Of a DNA stretch of 64,000 bases, positions 23,776 through 31,682 are shown piece by piece. The notes beneath the pieces were generated by a model. It saw only the letters and a list, made by a program, of their open reading frames with translations, searched no databases and was not told the origin of the DNA. The first letter of the stretch is position 1; the number at the start of each line of letters is the position of its first letter. Both the position numbers and the translations under genes were made by a program. Origin of the DNA: Verrucomicrobiia bacterium (GTDB taxonomy: Bacteria > Patescibacteriota > Saccharimonadia > Saccharimonadales > Saccharimonadaceae); NCBI GenBank assembly GCA_035629335.1, contig DASPIB010000001.1:62001-126000 (forward strand), given 5' to 3'.

Positions 23776-24497
23776 AGTAGAGGCACTCCTTCAAGCGCAA
23801 CTTGGCTGACGACTTCAGAAATAAAAATATACAGGCCCAATACCACCAACCCACTACCGGCAGCATACTGTAAAAACCGCTTGTTTTGCTCGCGCCAGCG
23901 CTGTAGGCCACTAACTTTGTGGCCAGCGCCAATTAAGCCGGCAATAATGAGAAGTGGCAGGCTGGCGAGGAGTACGTAGCCAATAAGCCCGACTAACTGC
24001 TCCCAGCCAGTTAAGCTCGCGACCGCCAAGACGGCAACGCTTAAAGGGGCAATAATAAACCCGATCTCTGTTAGCACGCTCATGACGCCCAAGGTAAAGG
24101 CTTCCTCGGCTTGCCTAGCGGCTTTTGCGCGCTTCACAAGGTACTCAGCAAATTTTCGCGGTAGCCATAACTCGGTGCCGGTGCCCTTACGGAAGTAAAA
24201 TAACATCACGCTCCCACCAATTGTGACGTTCAAGGCGGCTATAATCAACCAGGTTACTGCCGGCTGGTAGGCGCTAAAGAAAAGCGTCGCAAAGTAGCCA
24301 AGGGCAGAAAAAAGCAGAGCAGTAGTGACAACAACACCTAGTAGATACGCGAGCACTAGTTTAGCAGTGGTAGTTGCTGGTCGTTTGGCGCCAATTGAAT
24401 GACTACTCAACAGCATCAACAAGCTCACCCCAAGCTGAAAACCAGCATGGAGCAACGCGGCGAAACCAACCAGGGCAACAATCAGCCAGATATACAT
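23772..24497 (-). CDS. Six-TM membrane protein, possibly CcdA/LysE-like
   Basis: About 241 residues from the ATG at 24497 (MYIWLIVALVG; a start at 24536 is also open). Six or so membrane segments, in two groups of three separated by a basic loop (LWLPRKFAEYLVKRAKAA). The layout resembles CcdA/DsbD or LysE-type transporters, but the paired TM cysteines of CcdA are absent. In an operon with an ATP-cone and a cysteine-less flavoprotein, which may mean a membrane redox or ion function. Assignment is weak. Confidence 0.6.
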   Translation of the reverse strand: MYIWLIVALVGFAALLHAGFQLGVSLLMLLSSHSIGAKRPATTTAKLVLAYLLGVVVTTALLFSALGYFATLFFSAYQPAVTWLIIAALNVTIGGSVMLFYFRKGTGTELWLPRKFAEYLVKRAKAARQAEEAFTLGVMSVLTEIGFIIAPLSVAVLAVASLTGWEQLVGLIGYVLLASLPLLIIAGLIGAGHKVSGLQRWREQNKRFLQYAAGSGLVVLGLYIFISEVVSQVALEGVPLL

Positions 24498-24651
24498 TTT
24501 TATTTTGGTAAAATACTCCTTATTTATATATACCACGAACAGGAGTCTGTGGTCAAAGTGGCTATGGTTGTTGTAGGCCTTATGATCGCTTACGTTTTAT
24601 CTAATTGTGCTATTATGATATACTACAGCCACTCAAGAAGGGCGGAGTAAC

Positions 24652-25038
24652 ATGGCGACTGTTCACCTCGTGTGCCCAGAGTCTGTTGATTGGGGACAAG
24701 GGGTAATTGCCCCGAACTACATCGCTCAAGCGCGACAATACCAACAGCGTGCCAACCAAGAACGGCAGTTGAATACAAACTTGCCTTACGGTTTCCTTCG
24801 CTTTCTGGAGGAGCCATCTGGACACTGGCAGATTTTCGTGATGTCCAGGGGCGAATCGGTTGCCGGCGGCAAGGGACTGCTGACAGGAAATCTTGTTGCA
24901 AAGCTACCGGAATGTAATCTGCTAATTCATCCCGATCACTTGCATCACGTCAGGATGGCTATGACAAGTGCCGGATATGAGGTTGTCGAACACCATGTTG
25001 GCGCTTTGAAGTTGGACGGATGGGCACAAACCTACTAA
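24652..25038 (+). CDS. Orphan small protein, first of a pair
   Basis: A 128-residue soluble protein with ribosome site GGGCGGAG. No domain recognised. It has several Trp, His and Gly residues, and HPDHLHHVR near residue 93 is a His cluster that could bind metal. TATACT lies upstream near 24620. The next gene begins 10 bases after its stop and a shared terminator follows, so the two are one transcript. Neither has a known relative that I can name. Confidence 0.65.
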   Translation: MATVHLVCPESVDWGQGVIAPNYIAQARQYQQRANQERQLNTNLPYGFLRFLEEPSGHWQIFVMSRGESVAGGKGLLTGNLVAKLPECNLLIHPDHLHHVRMAMTSAGYEVVEHHVGALKLDGWAQTY

Positions 25039-25048
25039 AGGTGGCGTA

Positions 25049-25432
25049 ATGTCATTGAGGGACGAATGTGTTATTGCTCTCGAGCAATTTGTGAGTGAAA
25101 GGCGGGCAAACGGCGCAACGGTTCATCAGGTACGCGACCGCAAGCTGCCAGAGGAAGTTATTGTCGCCTATGCCTTTAGCGACAATACTTTTTTTGATGT
25201 GGTTGAAGTAGTGCCGGATCGCTGCTATGCCCTTGTTGTTTCAGAAGACGCACCGAAGCATGTCTGGGTGTGCCAGGTGAAGCCCGATCTTGTCGATGGC
25301 TTCTGCTTGGCGCACGATACGCTTGAGTTGCATGCTGCCAGCTCTTGCCAGGCAGGTCGTGCGCTGATGCTAAAGATTCTTGAGAACCCGAGCGAACTTC
25401 TCGCGGAACTCAAGCAGTACACCTCTTGCTAA
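25049..25432 (+). CDS. Orphan small protein, second of a pair
   Basis: A 127-residue soluble protein with AAAGGTGG before the ATG. N-terminal helix (RDECVIALEQFVSERR), then a beta-rich centre (VIVAYAFSDNTFFDVVEVV), and C-terminal helices with several Cys. Together with the preceding gene it could make a two-component unit, but no function can be read from it. Confidence 0.65.
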   Translation: MSLRDECVIALEQFVSERRANGATVHQVRDRKLPEEVIVAYAFSDNTFFDVVEVVPDRCYALVVSEDAPKHVWVCQVKPDLVDGFCLAHDTLELHAASSCQAGRALMLKILENPSELLAELKQYTSC

Positions 25433-25441
25433 ACGCGAGGT

Positions 25442-25476
25442 GCCCCTTGCTTGCCGTAGCGAGCAAGGGGCGTTTT
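25442..25476 (+). terminator. Intrinsic terminator of the orphan pair
   Basis: GCCCCTTGCT (25442-25451) pairs with AGCAAGGGGC (25462-25471), followed by GTTTTAAT. Confidence 0.92.
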
Positions 25477-25589
25477 AATATAGAAGTATGGCTCGGTGAC
25501 CCTTGAACGTCGCTAAATGCCTATTAGCCTAATAATAGGATCACTACAGAGATACAGTTTATAAGGTTGCCTTTATGAAGGGGTGCACC

Positions 25590-25973
25590 ATGGCAGCGCC
25601 TACAGCACGCGTGCTTGCTTTTCGGATTATGCGTAATCTCATTTCGAGGTGCAATCGGTATGCCATACGAGTAGACGAGATTAAAACCGGAGACAGTCTG
25701 AAAGAAATTACCTCCTTCCGCATTAAGCGTACCTTCTCGCTGCAGCTAATTGAAATGAGAGATAATAAATGGTATCTCTTTATAGTTTGGGGAGAGGGGA
25801 AGGCGCTGGCTGTATGGGAATGGGGGGAGAGCTTGCTTGAGAATTTCTGCTACGGCTGCCTAAAAATCCATAACAGAGGTGAAGATTGTGGCAATAGAAA
25901 TCTGAAGATCGTATCGCTTAAGAAGATTATAGAAGCAGAAGAAGCTATTTTTCGGTATATCTCTAATCCGTAA
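25590..25973 (+). CDS. Orphan small basic protein, unknown
   Basis: A 127-residue protein; the start at 25590 is preferred over 25575 because AAGGGGTG lies just before it. It is basic at the N-terminus, has a beta-rich centre (LQLIEMRDNKWYLFIVWGEG) and a Cys-containing segment (FCYGCLKIHNRGEDCG) that might bind zinc. Followed directly by a perfect hairpin, so monocistronic. Confidence 0.6.
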   Translation: MAAPTARVLAFRIMRNLISRCNRYAIRVDEIKTGDSLKEITSFRIKRTFSLQLIEMRDNKWYLFIVWGEGKALAVWEWGESLLENFCYGCLKIHNRGEDCGNRNLKIVSLKKIIEAEEAIFRYISNP

Positions 25974-25980
25974 CTACCCA

Positions 25981-26006
25981 AGGGGCTCCCATGCAAGGGA
26001 GCCCCT
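25981..26006 (+). terminator. Intrinsic terminator (10-bp perfect stem)
   Basis: AGGGGCTCCC (25981-25990), six-base loop, GGGAGCCCCT (25997-26006). There is no long T-run, so efficiency is uncertain. Confidence 0.75.
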
Positions 26007-26100
26007 GAATACTAGCCCACTATAATGAATTTGTCTTTATATAATAATTATGCTACTTTAACTACTAGCCGTAGGCTCGATCAAAAGACTGGAGGCTCAT

Positions 26101-26145
26101 ATGCTTACATGTATGCACTTCCGCTAAAGCCGCCAAGTAGGCGGC
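26101..26145 (+). promoter_or_regulatory. Leader mini-ORF plus hairpin ahead of a basic protein
   Basis: An 8-codon ORF (MLTCMHFR, 26101-26127) has its own GGAGG site 5-6 bases upstream. Two bases after its stop GCCGCC (26129-26134) pairs with GGCGGC (26140-26145), and the main gene's ribosome site follows. This is the layout of a translational attenuator, in which ribosomes on the leader control the hairpin. TATAAT at about 26039 fits the promoter. Confidence 0.5.
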
Positions 26146-26165
26146 GCCAACGGAGGTGCGGAGAA

Positions 26166-26747
26166 ATGTCCGGGACGGACAACACCAGGCCTTACGAGGT
26201 GCAGTCGCGTGACTGGACCGAGCCTGGGTACGTGAGTCACGGTTGTACCAAGCGTCGTGGTCGCTCTTCCAAGTGGAAGCCCAGCCGGACCAGCCCGGTG
26301 TGGCTGGAGGTTATGGTGTCGGATGGTGCGCTGGCGACTAAGGACCGGCTTGAGTTGGCGCAGGCCAAGTTGCCGCACCGGGTGGTGCCGCAGTCTGGAC
26401 TGCCGGTGCGCCTGCAGGTGAAGCGGCGCCCCAATACCACCACCGCTAAGGTGATGGAGCTCTTGAGGGAGGTCTTCGGCCAGGAGGTCGAGCTTCTGCC
26501 GAAGGAGCGGCGGCGCGATACGGTCTACCTCGAGTGTAACGGGCGCGTCTGTCATCGTATGCTGCGGCACTACGGTGGCGAGAACTACGTGCACGGGCAT
26601 GCTGGTGATGAGCGTCAGCGTCGTAACCGGCAGCGGCGTCGTCGCGAGAAGGCGGCGTTGTACCAGGCGCAGTACAAGCTTGTGGACGAGTTTGACATTC
26701 TGCCCATTCGGGAGGACAAGAAGACCATCGTCTGGGATCTGTGCTGA
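26166..26747 (+). CDS. Orphan basic protein, possible nucleic-acid binder
   Basis: A 193-residue protein with a good site (GGAGGTGCGGAGAA) before ATG. It is strongly basic: an Arg/Lys-rich region near residues 30-45, LQVKRRPNTTT near 85, LPKERRRDTVY near 117, and a run of Arg (RQRRNRQRRRREK) near 158. The composition suggests binding to RNA or DNA. GC content is higher than in neighbours. A longer in-frame ORF back to 26025 would run through the leader ORF and is rejected. No recognised domain. Confidence 0.65.
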   Translation: MSGTDNTRPYEVQSRDWTEPGYVSHGCTKRRGRSSKWKPSRTSPVWLEVMVSDGALATKDRLELAQAKLPHRVVPQSGLPVRLQVKRRPNTTTAKVMELLREVFGQEVELLPKERRRDTVYLECNGRVCHRMLRHYGGENYVHGHAGDERQRRNRQRRRREKAALYQAQYKLVDEFDILPIREDKKTIVWDLC

Positions 26748-26752
26748 CAGGC

Positions 26753-26784
26753 GGCCCTGGGAGTAATTCCCCAGGGCCCTTTTA
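26753..26784 (+). terminator. Intrinsic terminator
   Basis: GGCCCTGGG (26753-26761) pairs with CCCAGGGCC (26770-26778) followed by CTTTT. Confidence 0.9.
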
Positions 26785-26917
26785 TTGCTCGGAGTCCAGA
26801 GATTCTACATTTTAATGATACAATTTTTATAAATTTAATTGACTTTTAAGCATAAGCGTGTATAATACAGAGTAAAACTTGTAACTATAAAACAAAAAAG
26901 GAAAGCGGCAAACAAAA

Positions 26918-27085
26918 ATGCAAACATCACACGATATAGAACCCGTGACAGTAAACGAAATCGTTGGTCTCGCCAGCTGGGATCGCGAGCGAAGCGACGA
27001 TGAACTCCGGGCATTCATTGAGCGTCACGACGCAGCCCTCGATGAAGATTTCGAGAGTTTTGAAGAAGAGCTGTTTCAGCTATAG
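26918..27085 (+). CDS. Small acidic protein, 55 residues
   Basis: An ORF starting MQTSHDIEPVTVNEIVG, with a weak AAAGGAAAG site about 12 bases upstream. The second half is very acidic (DEDFESFEEELFQL at the end). It is too short for routine ORF calling but its codon use is even. It lies immediately before tRNA-Met. The fold is probably helical; function unknown. Confidence 0.5.
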   Translation: MQTSHDIEPVTVNEIVGLASWDRERSDDELRAFIERHDAALDEDFESFEEELFQL

Positions 27086-27129
27086 AAATTGCTACGAATT
27101 TTTGCTATAATCAGCGCTGTCATACATAT

Positions 27130-27206
27130 GGCAGCGTAGCTCAGTCGGTTAGAGCGTAGGACTCATAAGCCTAAGGTCACTGGTTCGATCCCAGTCGCTG
27201 CTACCA
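27130..27206 (+). tRNA. Elongator tRNA-Met (CAU)
   Basis: A 77-nt cloverleaf, GGCAGCG acceptor pairing with CGCTGCT (G1-U72 wobble), encoded CCA, anticodon loop CTCATAA. The body (GTAGCTCAGTCGGTTAGAGC, GGTCACTGGTTCGA) resembles elongator Met tRNA. It is one of three CAU tRNAs in the window. Confidence 0.88.
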
Positions 27207-27242
27207 TGAAAAGACGATCACCTTGGTGGTCGTTTTTTCATG
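27205..27242 (+). terminator. Terminator of tRNA-Met
   Basis: ACGATCACC pairs with GGTGGTCGT across a TT loop, flanked by GAAAAG and TTTTTTC, directly after the CCA. Confidence 0.88.
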
Positions 27243-27377
27243 GTAAATAGGGAAATTCAAGAGCTCTACTTGAATCGTTTTCTCGGCGCGCAGTCTTTAA
27301 GAGAACTTTATTGATTATTCGACAGTACTTGCACATTGCGTAATGAGCTTGCCTATGAGTTCTTAGCTACCTACTTT

Positions 27378-29346
27378 TTAAAAATTTACCCTGAAGACAC
27401 CCAGCTTTTTGTCACGAGCCCACAAGGTCGCACCGAGGAGTATAAGGCCCAGGGCGCTAACAGCTACAATGCCTATATTCTGCCCTGTATCCGCGAGCGC
27501 AGCAGAGGAAACTGTTATTGTAAAGCCAGCACTTTGAGGTGAAATATTGCCTGCTCTATCCGTAAGCGTGGCGCGCAAAGCATGTACGCCGTGAAGTAAT
27601 GGTTCTGTAATGCGACACTTCCAGTTACCAGAACTATCTACTACGGTGGTGCAGACCTCTTTGCCATTTTCGTCGGTTAATACAACTGTTGTATCGGGTT
27701 CGCCTGTACCAGTGATGTCTGGTGTTGTGCTAGTAGTTCTGCTAGGCCCGGTAATAACAGGAGCAGCTGGCGGTACGGTATCAACTGTGAAACTTACACT
27801 GCCAGGGCTTGCAAATCCGGCACTTGAATGTGCACTAACTGTGTGGTTACCGTCAGCAATTGCACTGCTTGGTGTAATTGCATAAGCTCCACCAGTACAA
27901 ACTTGCGTCGGTGTAATAGGTACGCCATCGACATGAAGCGTTATAGTTTCACCATTGGTACAGCTGCCGGTAAATGTCGGCGTATTGTCACGTGTTATAT
28001 TATCGGCGTTTGAAGCGCCGGTGTCTGAGGCCGGATCCATCACAGGGGTCGTCAGTACACTCACTACTTGGATAGAGAGTGCTTGAGTATCAATATAGGC
28101 GTAATTGTCTTGCGCTTGTACGGTAAATGAATAAGAGCCGCCAGCGGTTGGTATGCCGGTTATTTCTCCGGTTGCCGGGTTGAGTGTTAGGCCGGGTGGC
28201 AAAGACCCAGACACTACAGACCAAGTATGTGGTGTCGTGCCGCCGGTTGCCGCCAGGTTCTGCGAGTATGCCCCGCCGACAAGGGTGTTCGGTAGCGCAT
28301 TCGTAGTGATATCTAAATAGTGCTCGTCATAACACGATTGGTACCGCTAATTGCTACGGCTGCAAATTTATCCAAGCTTGGTGAGTAAGTTACTGCAACC
28401 CATTGGTCACCACCAATGCCCGGTGTGTTTGTCCAGGTGATACCATCTAGCGATGTGGCAACGTTTCCGTTGTGCCGCCCAATCCTACGGCGACAAAGCG
28501 ACCCTGCTGAGGCGACCACGTTACGTCTTGCCACGCTACGTCGGCTATGGAACCTAGCGTCCAGGTTATGCCATCGGATGAAGTCATAACACGACTCGTA
28601 CCGCCTGTTCCGAGCACTGCTGCAACCGCGACATAGCGGCCGAGACTGGCCGACCAAGTGACACTTATCCAGTTATTTGCTTCGGGAGGGGTGCGTGGTG
28701 TCCAGGTTATACCGTCTGGCGAGGTCATAACACGGTTGGCGCCAGTAACAGCAGTTGCCACAAATCCTTGCGTCGGTGACCACGCTACATCATACCATTG
28801 GTTATCTTGTGGCACGGCGCGGGCAGTCCACGTAATACCGTCGGGAGACGTCATGACACTATTAGCCCCAAAGGAAGCCACCGCTACAAATAGACCCAGC
28901 TCTGCCGACCATACCACTGACCGCCACACTCCTTCCGGAGCAGTTCGTTGTGTCCAGGCTATGCCATCAGGGGAGGTCATAACACGATCGGTGCCGACCG
29001 CTGCTGCCACTGCCACAAATAGATTAAGCTCTGGCGACCATGTTACATCTTCCCATGCGAGAAAACCAGCCGGAGCTGTGCGTGGTGTCCAGGTTATACC
29101 GTCTGGTGAGGTCATAACACGGTTGGTGCCAGAAGAAGCCACGGCTACAAATAAATTCAGTTCAGGAGACCACGTAATTGACCTCCACTGTTCAAGCTGT
29201 GCTGGTGTTTGGGGTTGCCAGGCGAGGCTCGCGGCCGAAGCGATAGATGTAAACACTCCTGATAAAGCAAGCGTTATACTGATGACTCCTACTAGCAGCA
29301 ATGTTGAAAACCTTTTTGTTTGGAGTGTATTTGTTTTCAGGCCCAC
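27378..29346 (-). pseudogene. Frameshifted surface protein: seven-repeat beta-propeller, Ig-like domains, LPxTG-like anchor
   Basis: The gene starts with GTG at 29346 (AAGGAG upstream) and a signal peptide (basic n-region, hydrophobic core, ASAAS). Seven repeats of about 45 residues follow, each with W..VTWSP..., LFVAVA and RVMTSPDGITWT, as expected for a seven-bladed propeller. After them come a putative-Ig (He_PIG) domain (LPPGLTLNPATGEITGIP), further Ig-like repeats, and a C-terminal LADTG-TM-basic tail like a sortase substrate. Two single-base losses break the reading frame, near 28462-28470 (inside repeat 6) and near 28313-28330 (after repeat 7). Both are -1 shifts. Restoring them gives one protein of about 650 residues. 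It may be an inactivated adhesin, a phase-variable gene, or sequencing error. Confidence 0.85.
28470..29210 (-). repeat. Tandem in-gene DNA repeats encoding propeller blades
   Basis: Units of about 135 bp carrying near-identical cores (on the plus strand GTGTCCAGGTTATACC and GAGGTCATAACACGGTTGG) recur through this span, and with the upstream copy give the seven protein repeats. Such identity allows unit gain or loss and makes assembly error more likely. Confidence 0.75.
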
Positions 29347-29569
29347 GAAATCTCCTTATGGCACGCTCATACAGGAAATAGGGAAGTAAGTGCTTTATTC
29401 TTATGCTTGACTCTTACATTATGATAACACTAACCTTATTTTAACATAAGCACTGGTTTTTACTATACGAAGAACAAACTGAGCAACTGTAATCGTGTCT
29501 CACCACATACCTGTAGATTCTTTTAATATTGACAAAATCATAATTTACGAAGGCGCTGAAGGCAAGGAG

Positions 29570-29641
29570 ATGGCGCGGGCGCGCGTTCACACAAAGCACC
29601 ACCTCCTGCATTAGCAAGGATCACCATTGCGGTGACTTTTT
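29570..29641 (+). promoter_or_regulatory. His-rich mini-ORF followed by a terminator, before the YggT gene
   Basis: ATG at 29570 opens a 14-codon ORF (MARARVHTKHHLLH, four His) with AAGGAG adjoining it. The stop at 29612-29614 is followed at once by TCACC-ATTGC-GGTGA and TTTTT (to 29641). This is the shape of a peptide-leader attenuator, or of a tiny transcript of its own. The space between the AAGGAG and ATG is unusually short, so translation may be poor. Confidence 0.4.
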
Positions 29642-29703
29642 ATAACCGTGGCTTATGGTACGACTGCTATAATAAGTACTAGCGCGTATAAATAAGGAGG
29701 GGT

Positions 29704-30102
29704 ATGCAAGAAGACAAGCAAACAACCGAAGTGCGAGAAACAAACACCCGCGTGGGCGGGACGAACGTTCAGCGTGAAACGGTAAGTCAGCGCACCAGTA
29801 CGCCGGGCGCGATAATCTTTAAACGAGTGGTGTGGTATATCACAGGCGTCATCATTGCTTTATTAGTACTGCGACTCATCCTGCTTATGCTTGCGGCTAA
29901 TGATACAAATGCCTTCGTTAGCTTCATTTATGGATTGAGTGGTTTCTTTGCTGCTCCATTTTTCGGCATTTTTAGTTACCAGCCGACTTATGGCCAGTTT
30001 ACCTTTGAAGTCAGCACGGTAGTAGCAATTATTGTCTACGCTTTGATTGGGTGGGGTATTGCAAAGCTGGCGACGCTTAGTCGGCCGCAGGGTGAAGTGT
30101 AA
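29704..30102 (+). CDS. YggT-family membrane protein
   Basis: A 132-residue protein. The first 40 residues are polar (Glu/Thr/Arg/Gln), then three or so membrane segments follow from residue 43. VLRLILLMLAANDTNAF and the FFAAPFFGIF turn match the YggT repeat pattern. It has AAGGAGGGG before the ATG. YggT proteins sit near division and cell-wall genes in many bacteria and affect envelope or osmotic function, with unclear mechanism. Confidence 0.82.
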   Translation: MQEDKQTTEVRETNTRVGGTNVQRETVSQRTSTPGAIIFKRVVWYITGVIIALLVLRLILLMLAANDTNAFVSFIYGLSGFFAAPFFGIFSYQPTYGQFTFEVSTVVAIIVYALIGWGIAKLATLSRPQGEV

Positions 30103-30215
30103 GTTTTCTTTTATATTCGAACATTAGCCGGCAACGTAAACTATTACGAGCAGCGAGGGTTTATGTAAGAAGCTGGTAATTATGTCTGGTCCTTATCTAT
30201 GATTTGGATATTGCA

Positions 30216-30244
30216 TTGACGAATCAGGGTAATGGTATTACAAT
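30216..30244 (+). promoter_or_regulatory. Sigma-70 promoter of an orphan membrane gene
   Basis: TTGACG at 30216-30221, 17 bases, TACAAT at 30239-30244. Confidence 0.8.
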
Positions 30245-30290
30245 AAGTAACGCTCCATCCCAGAGTCGCCGTGACTTTCCTGGAGGAATA

Positions 30291-30566
30291 ATGACGTCTC
30301 GGACATCGGTCACATTTTGTGGCAAGGAAGCGCAAAAACCCTGTACTGCGAAAGTTGACGGTGCTGGTGCGATTCTTATTAATTTCGTGGCAGTCGCACT
30401 CTCGATACTCTGGCTATTGATCATTTTCTCGCTTTTCGTCATCTCGTCGCCAGTACTGCTGCCGATGCATTACGTATTGGTTGCTTGCGGACGGCAGGGT
30501 TTCGTCTACCATTCGCCCGACACCTTCAAGATCAGAGTTTCAAAGGAGGCGTTTCGCAGGGCATAG
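30291..30566 (+). CDS. Orphan small membrane protein
   Basis: A 91-residue protein with TGGAGGAATA before ATG. One long hydrophobic stretch at about residues 25-58 (one long or two short TM segments), preceded by a polar Cys-containing N-terminus (FCGKEAQKPCTAK). A basic tail follows. Strong promoter and terminator make it a self-contained cassette. Unknown. Confidence 0.65.
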   Translation: MTSRTSVTFCGKEAQKPCTAKVDGAGAILINFVAVALSILWLLIIFSLFVISSPVLLPMHYVLVACGRQGFVYHSPDTFKIRVSKEAFRRA

Positions 30567-30601
30567 TGCCCTTTAAGTGCGTTGCTTCTCGGGGGCTAGC
30601 C

Positions 30602-30636
30602 GGAGCCCGTGCGATAAATGCACGGGCTCCTTAAAA
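30602..30636 (+). terminator. Intrinsic terminator (11-bp stem)
   Basis: GGAGCCCGTGC (30602-30612) and GCACGGGCTCC (30620-30630), then TTAAAATTTT. Confidence 0.9.
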
Positions 30637-30679
30637 TTTTAGCCAGTCTATTCTGCAACTGAAGTTGGTTGAGCGGCTA

Positions 30680-31053
30680 TTAAAAACGATCCCTTAAATA
30701 AGCATCAATATCGTACGCCAAAGGCAAAGCAAACGCTTCATCAAGCGTGAACCATTGAGCTGCTAAAATCTCTTCTTCTTGTGGTTGTAGCTCGCCGGCA
30801 ATAAAGGTGGCATCATAAATAAAAATTTCATCACCTGAAGCGGGGAAGGCAAAAGTATCACGTAACGATTTATACGGCAGTGAATGCGCGATTCTTCAAA
30901 TACTTCGCGAACAAGGCCAGCTTCGATCGCTTCGCCGTCTTCAATAACGCCACCAGGGAAGTTCCACGAGTGTGCGTGGCGAAACGGCAGTGCTATTTGT
31001 ACCAGCAGTACTTTATCATCTCTTTTTACTATTGCAAATGCGCATTGAGCCAT
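30680..31053 (-). pseudogene. NUDIX hydrolase with a frameshift
   Basis: Start at 31053 (MAQCAFAIVKRDDKVLLVQ) gives a NUDIX fold with the box GGVIEDGEAIEAGLVREVFEE near residues 35-55. Just after REVFEES the frame is lost; the rest of the protein continues in the -1 frame as LPYKSLRDTFAFP, then DEIFIYDATFIAGE, QWFTLDEAFALP, ending DRF at 30683. One missing base near 30888-30905 explains it. The intact enzyme would hydrolyse a nucleoside diphosphate linked to another moiety. Either a recent pseudogene or a sequence error. Confidence 0.85.
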
Positions 31054-31147
31054 ACGATACAGCATAGCATGGAATGGCCTTTGTAAGTTAACTATCCAGG
31101 ACGGTGGAACGTACGGGTTACAAGCCACCAAGATGGATGCGCAATTT

Positions 31148-31176
31148 GACACGTAATTGTAAAAAGTGTATTCTAT
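31148..31176 (+). promoter_or_regulatory. Consensus sigma-70 promoter
   Basis: TTGACA at 31148-31153, 17 bases, TATTCT at 31171-31176. Confidence 0.82.
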
Positions 31177-31206
31177 GGGAACGTCTGGTGCCAAAAGGAG
31201 AGAGTC

Positions 31207-31470
31207 ATGGTTGCCTCAAAGAAAGAGCTTTTTGACTTGCCAATCATGAAGCGGCATCCGAAAGAGGATGACGTGTTCGTGGGTCAAGCTTGGTGGTGTT
31301 CTGAAAATCCGCTTACCCCAGATGAGTGTACGTTTCTGACGATTAGCACTATGAATCGAAACGGCCCTCGACCAGAATGCCCGAAGCACCCGAACGCCAG
31401 CACCACGTGGTGCAATATCTACGAGATTGATGGCGTAAAGCATCGGTATCATTTTGGTGCAGTGGACTAG
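31207..31470 (+). CDS. Orphan small Cys/Trp-containing protein
   Basis: An 87-residue protein with AAAAGGAGAGAG before ATG. Four Cys (AWWCSENPLTPDEC, PECPKHP, TTWCNIY) and several His suggest a zinc-binding small domain. It has a consensus promoter and its own terminator about 80 bases downstream. No named family. Confidence 0.65.
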   Translation: MVASKKELFDLPIMKRHPKEDDVFVGQAWWCSENPLTPDECTFLTISTMNRNGPRPECPKHPNASTTWCNIYEIDGVKHRYHFGAVD

Positions 31471-31550
31471 GGGCGTAGTCAACGCGTGTTCTTGATAATA
31501 GCGCGAAACTGGACACAATAGCCAGGAGCCATTGCTTGGCGATCGTCATG

Positions 31551-31579
31551 GCACCCTCTCCGTAAGGGAGGGTGCTTTA
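31551..31579 (+). terminator. Intrinsic terminator
   Basis: GCACCCTC (31551-31558) pairs with GAGGGTGC (31568-31575), then TTTA. Confidence 0.88.
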
Positions 31580-31682
31580 AAATTGGGCAGGGTAGGCGTA
31601 GGCATAAAGCCTAAACTATCTGGCAAAATCGCTATAAGTACGATATGGTAATAAAGTTACGACGCCACGGAAGGGCTTGAAA

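Noticed and set aside
28313-28470. Programmed -1 ribosomal frameshifting in the propeller gene
   Set aside because: No X-XXY-YYZ heptamer in the correct phase and no downstream pseudoknot was seen; the GGAAAC stretch is out of phase.
28470-29210. Regularly spaced near-identical repeats that could be taken for a CRISPR array or other repeat array
   Set aside because: The units are about 135 bp, vary in length, and translate into propeller blades; there are no spacers and no cas genes.
28658-29389. 243-codon plus-strand ORF over the propeller gene
   Set aside because: It is an antisense shadow made long by the repeats; no ribosome site, no plausible protein composition.
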